Assembly (NCBI GenBank): GCA_934589325.1
Contig: CAKTNU010000061.1
Span: forward strand, 1 to 8,828
Origin: an uncultured Oscillospiraceae bacterium
Lineage (GTDB): Bacteria > Bacillota_A > Clostridia > Oscillospirales > Oscillospiraceae
Length of the DNA stretch: 8,828 nt
Direction: 5' to 3'
Below, piece by piece: positions 6,907 to 8,828 of the stretch (its first letter is position 1; each line of letters opens with the position of its first letter). The notes under the pieces were generated by a model that saw only the letters and a program-made list of their open reading frames with translations, searched no databases and was not told where the DNA came from. The position numbers and the translations under genes were made by a program.

Positions 6907-7353
6907 ATGTATTATTCCGAGCTTGTGAAAAAAGCCTGTACCATCATGTACGACGCCCACAGGGAGGATGTTGACAAGGGCGGATATCCCTATGTATTTC
7001 ACCCCTTCTATCTGGCAACACAGATGGATGACGAGGAATCCACCTGCGCGGCTCTGCTGCACGATGTGATCGAGGATCACGGCGATAGGTATTCCTTTGA
7101 CGATCTGGTGCAGGCGGGGTTCCCGGAGCCTGTCATCCGAGCGCTCCGACTGCTGACCCACGGGAGCGGTGTACCGTACATGGACTATGTCAAGGCGCTG
7201 GGGGAGGACCCTATCGCCCGAAAGGTCAAGATAGCCGACCTCAAGCACAACATGGACACCCGGCGAGTAAACGGTGTGCGGGCGAAAAAATATGATCTGT
7301 ATCTGCAGGCGATACACTTCTTGGAAGAAATGGAACAGGAGCGTGAACCATGA
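6907..7353 (+). CDS. Stand-alone SpoT-like HD-domain phosphohydrolase
   Basis: 148 residues forming only an HD domain like the hydrolase part of RelA/SpoT and the small alarmone hydrolase MESH1. Visible metal and active-site motifs are H32 (FHPFYLA), H52-D53 with E56-D57 (LLHDVIEDH), and D111 with N115 (VKIADLKHNMDTRR). No (p)ppGpp synthetase domain follows. Expected activity is Mn-dependent pyrophosphohydrolysis of a nucleotide; whether the substrate is (p)ppGpp or another nucleotide cannot be decided here. The start has AAAGGAG 7 nt upstream. It follows the macrodomain gene by 32 nt and overlaps the next gene by ATGA, so the three are probably one operon. Confidence 0.88.
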   Translation: MYYSELVKKACTIMYDAHREDVDKGGYPYVFHPFYLATQMDDEESTCAALLHDVIEDHGDRYSFDDLVQAGFPEPVIRALRLLTHGSGVPYMDYVKALGEDPIARKVKIADLKHNMDTRRVNGVRAKKYDLYLQAIHFLEEMEQEREP

Positions 7354-7706
7354 CCTTTATCTGCTACCCTAAATGCACCACCTGCCGGAGGGCACAGAAG
7401 TGGCTGGACGAAAACCACATTGCCTATGATCTCCGCGACATCAAGCTGGAAAACCCCACTTATAACGAGCTGTCCGCGTGGCAGCACCGCAGCGGCCTGC
7501 CGCTGAAAAGGTTTTTCAACACCAGCGGCCTGCTGTATAAGTCCATGGAGCTGAAGGACAAGCTTCCCAATATGAGCGAGGACGAAATGCTGAAGATCCT
7601 CGCCGCGGACGGTATGCTGGTCAGGCGCCCGCTGCTGGTGGGTGACGATCTCGTTCTTGTCGGCTTCAAGGAAGCTGAATGGGCGGAGCGCCTAAAAAAC
7701 GAATAA
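7350..7706 (+). CDS. ArsC/Spx-family thioredoxin-fold protein (YusI/YffB-like)
   Basis: 118 residues, the usual length of the family. It begins FICYPKCTTCRRAQKWLDE, with C9 and C12 forming the CxxC motif of Spx and related reductases, and has the family pattern DIKLENPTYNEL, LPLKRFFNTSG and the terminal MLVRRPLLVGDDLVLVGFKEAEW. Such proteins are often annotated as arsenate reductase, but nothing nearby is an arsenic gene and the YusI/YffB group has no proven arsenate role. A redox or glutaredoxin-like function is a guess. It starts within the HD gene's stop (ATGA), implying translational coupling, and is the last gene before the hairpin at 7727-7785. Confidence 0.88.
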   Translation: MTFICYPKCTTCRRAQKWLDENHIAYDLRDIKLENPTYNELSAWQHRSGLPLKRFFNTSGLLYKSMELKDKLPNMSEDEMLKILAADGMLVRRPLLVGDDLVLVGFKEAEWAERLKNE

Positions 7707-7708
7707 AT

Positions 7709-7725
7709 GTCGCTCCACAGGCGAC
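7709..7725 (+). other. Small hairpin just after the ArsC-like gene
   Basis: GTCGC (7709-7713) and GCGAC (7721-7725) can pair around a 7-nt loop, 2 nt after the ArsC-like stop codon and 1 nt before the large hairpin. On its own it is weak; it may stack with the neighbouring structure or protect the 3' end of the upstream message. Confidence 0.3.
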
Positions 7726-7726
7726 C

Positions 7727-7785
7727 AAACCCTCCTTCGACTGCGCTACAATGTGAGCGCAAACAAACGAAGGAGGGTTTTTATT
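7727..7785 (+). terminator. Perfect 13-bp hairpin with U-tract, probable intrinsic terminator that also hides the vWA ribosome binding site
   Basis: AAACCCTCCTTCG (7727-7739) is fully complementary to CGAAGGAGGGTTT (7768-7780). A second stem TGCGCT / AGCGCA (7742-7747 and 7756-7761) sits inside with an 8-nt loop. Five T residues (7778-7782) follow, giving intrinsic-terminator form for the macrodomain-HD-ArsC transcript. The 3' arm contains the AAGGAGG that serves the ATG at 7786, so any transcript reading through from upstream would have its ribosome binding site buried. Confidence 0.75.
7770..7776 (+). promoter_or_regulatory. Ribosome binding site of the vWA gene, inside the hairpin
   Basis: AAGGAGG, a consensus Shine-Dalgarno, ends 9 nt before the ATG at 7786 and fixes that start over the in-frame GTG at 7753, which lies in the hairpin loop and has no such site. 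All seven bases are paired with CCTCCTT at 7731-7737 when the hairpin forms. Confidence 0.8.
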
Positions 7786-8421
7786 ATGACAGAATTGGTT
7801 TTTATCCTTGATCGCAGCGGCTCCATGTCGGGGCTGGAGGCGGACACTGTCGGCGGCTTCAACTCCATGATCGCCAAGCAGAAGAGGGAAGCGGGGGAGG
7901 CTCTGGTCTCCACGGTGCTGTTCGACAACGAGAGTACGGTCATCCATGACCGCCTGCCGCTGGAGAAGGTGCCGCCCATGACCGAGAAAGAGTATTTCAC
8001 CCGCGGCTGCACGGCGCTGCTGGACGCCGTGGGCGGAGCCATCAGTCATATCGGCAACATCCACAAGTACGCCCGCCGCGAGGACGTGCCGGAAAAGACG
8101 ATGTTCATCATCACCACCGACGGTTATGAGAATGCCAGCCGCCGCTATGACTACGAGACGGTGCGGCACATGATCCGTCGACAGAAGGAAAAGTACGACT
8201 GGGAGTTCATCTTTCTTGGCGCCAACATCGACGCGGCAAAGGAGGCGGCTCGCTTCGGCATCGGTGCTGACCATGCGGTGAATTACAAGTGCGACGGAGC
8301 CGGCACGATGCTCAACTATGATGTCATCAGCGAGGCCGTATGCAGTGTCCGCGCCGCAAGACCGCTCGGCGCCGGCTGGAAGCGCCGTATCGACGAGGAT
8401 GTGCGGAAGCGGGGGAGATGA
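7786..8421 (+). CDS. Small von Willebrand factor A domain protein
   Basis: 211 residues, a single vWA domain with no signal peptide or membrane helix, so probably cytoplasmic. The metal-ion-dependent adhesion site is complete: DRSGS at 9-13, T76 in FTRGCTALLDA, and D112 in FIITTDGYENAS. The start is set by AAGGAGG 9 nt upstream. vWA proteins of this kind act as Mg-dependent protein-interaction or scaffold modules; the partner is not known. The C-terminus is basic (WKRRIDEDVRKRGR) and its last codons carry the ribosome binding site of the ADP-ribosylglycohydrolase gene, which begins 4 nt after the stop. The two are therefore likely co-transcribed and separately controlled from the genes left of the hairpin. 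Confidence 0.9.
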   Translation: MTELVFILDRSGSMSGLEADTVGGFNSMIAKQKREAGEALVSTVLFDNESTVIHDRLPLEKVPPMTEKEYFTRGCTALLDAVGGAISHIGNIHKYARREDVPEKTMFIITTDGYENASRRYDYETVRHMIRRQKEKYDWEFIFLGANIDAAKEAARFGIGADHAVNYKCDGAGTMLNYDVISEAVCSVRAARPLGAGWKRRIDEDVRKRGR

Positions 8422-8425
8422 TAGT

Positions 8426-8828
8426 ATGTACGGCGCGATTTTGGGCGACATCGTGGGCAGCCCCTACGAGTTCGACTGCAATAATCACAAGGCCAAGGAC
8501 TTTCCGCTGTTCAGCCGACGTTCAGAATTTACCGACGACACGGTGATGACGCTGGCCGTAGCAAAGGCGCTGACGGACACTCGCGGACAGGATGACGCCG
8601 CCGTCAAAGCGGCGCTGATACGGGAGATGCGGCGGCTGGGCCGTGCCTACCCCGACAGGGGCTACGGTGCACGGTTCGGCAGCTGGCTGTATGCGGATGA
8701 TCCGAAGCCCTATCACAGCTTCGGCAACGGCAGCGCCATGCGTGTCTCGCCCGCGGCGTGGCTGGCGGAGGATATGGCGGAGGTGCTGCATCTGGCGCGG
8801 CTCACCGCCGAGGTGACCCATGACCACC
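8426..8828 (+). CDS. ADP-ribosylglycohydrolase (DraG/ARH family), partial
   Basis: The first 134 residues, running off the right edge; the family is usually 250-350 residues. The N-terminus MYGAILGDIVGSPYEF carries the family GDxxGxxxE motif (G7-D8, G11, E15). FTDDTVMT with T36-D37-D38-T39 gives the first Mg-binding cluster, followed by FGNGSAMRVSP and the EVTHDH motif at the edge. The second metal-binding DDT near the C-terminus is outside the window. Expected reaction is hydrolysis of an ADP-ribosyl bond on a protein, nucleic acid or small molecule. The start has GGGGGAG about 8 nt upstream, inside the vWA coding region. It is the second ADP-ribose-related enzyme in this group, after the macrodomain protein. 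Confidence 0.9.
   Translation, partial: MYGAILGDIVGSPYEFDCNNHKAKDFPLFSRRSEFTDDTVMTLAVAKALTDTRGQDDAAVKAALIREMRRLGRAYPDRGYGARFGSWLYADDPKPYHSFGNGSAMRVSPAAWLAEDMAEVLHLARLTAEVTHDH

Noticed and set aside
7350..7706. Naming the ArsC-like gene arsenate reductase
   Set aside because: The CTTC motif and length fit the YusI/YffB/Spx group. No ArsR, ArsB or other arsenic gene is near, so resistance is not supported.
7742..7761. LacI-type operator in the TGCGCT / AGCGCA repeat
   Set aside because: The arms resemble part of a LacI-family site, but the centre is not palindromic and the repeat is nested in a longer RNA hairpin, which explains it better.
7753..7785. GTG at 7753 as an earlier start for the vWA protein
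   Set aside because: It would add MSANKRRRVFI from the hairpin region, lacks a ribosome binding site, and the ATG at 7786 has a consensus AAGGAGG at good spacing and starts directly at the first beta strand of the domain.

Overview
The window looks like the chromosome of an anaerobic, GC-rich member of the Clostridia, probably a gut Oscillospirales- or Lachnospirales-type bacterium. This rests on a Gram-positive lipoprotein signal, strong AAGGAGG-type ribosome binding sites, a YesM/YesN-class two-component system and an exported binding protein with many cysteines. The taxonomy is inference; there is no rRNA or marker gene here.

Left part (1-1552, minus strand): the start of a monosaccharide-type ABC importer operon. 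A lipoprotein substrate-binding protein (587-1552) is followed by the N-terminal third of an RbsA/MglA-type tandem ATPase (530 running off the left edge). The permease is presumably further left.

Divergent control region (1553-1805): about 250 bp with a strong extended -10 promoter facing right, a weaker candidate promoter facing left, a perfect 11-bp inverted repeat with its arms about five helical turns apart, and a hairpin in the leader of the binding-protein gene.

Middle (1806-5790, plus strand): three genes with overlapping ends. They encode a YesN-type AraC-family response regulator, a histidine kinase with two membrane helices and almost no extracellular segment, and a 459-residue protein that aligns with RbsA-type tandem ATPases but has lost essentially every nucleotide-binding and hydrolysis motif in both halves. 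I read this as a sensing module for the divergent importer in which a dead ATPase paralogue may report transporter state to the kinase. It is the most unusual content of the window.

Right part (5864-8828, plus strand): a second group with different codon habits. It holds a macrodomain protein with a C-terminal helical domain, a stand-alone SpoT-like HD hydrolase, an ArsC/Spx-family thioredoxin-fold protein, a small von Willebrand A protein and the start of an ADP-ribosylglycohydrolase. Two ADP-ribose-processing enzymes bracketing the set suggest an ADP-ribose or nucleotide signalling and repair role. Between the ArsC-like and vWA genes lies a perfect 13-bp hairpin with a U-tract whose 3' arm contains the whole Shine-Dalgarno of the vWA gene, so it could act as terminator and translational switch at once.

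No tRNA, rRNA, CRISPR array, insertion sequence or phage gene was seen.
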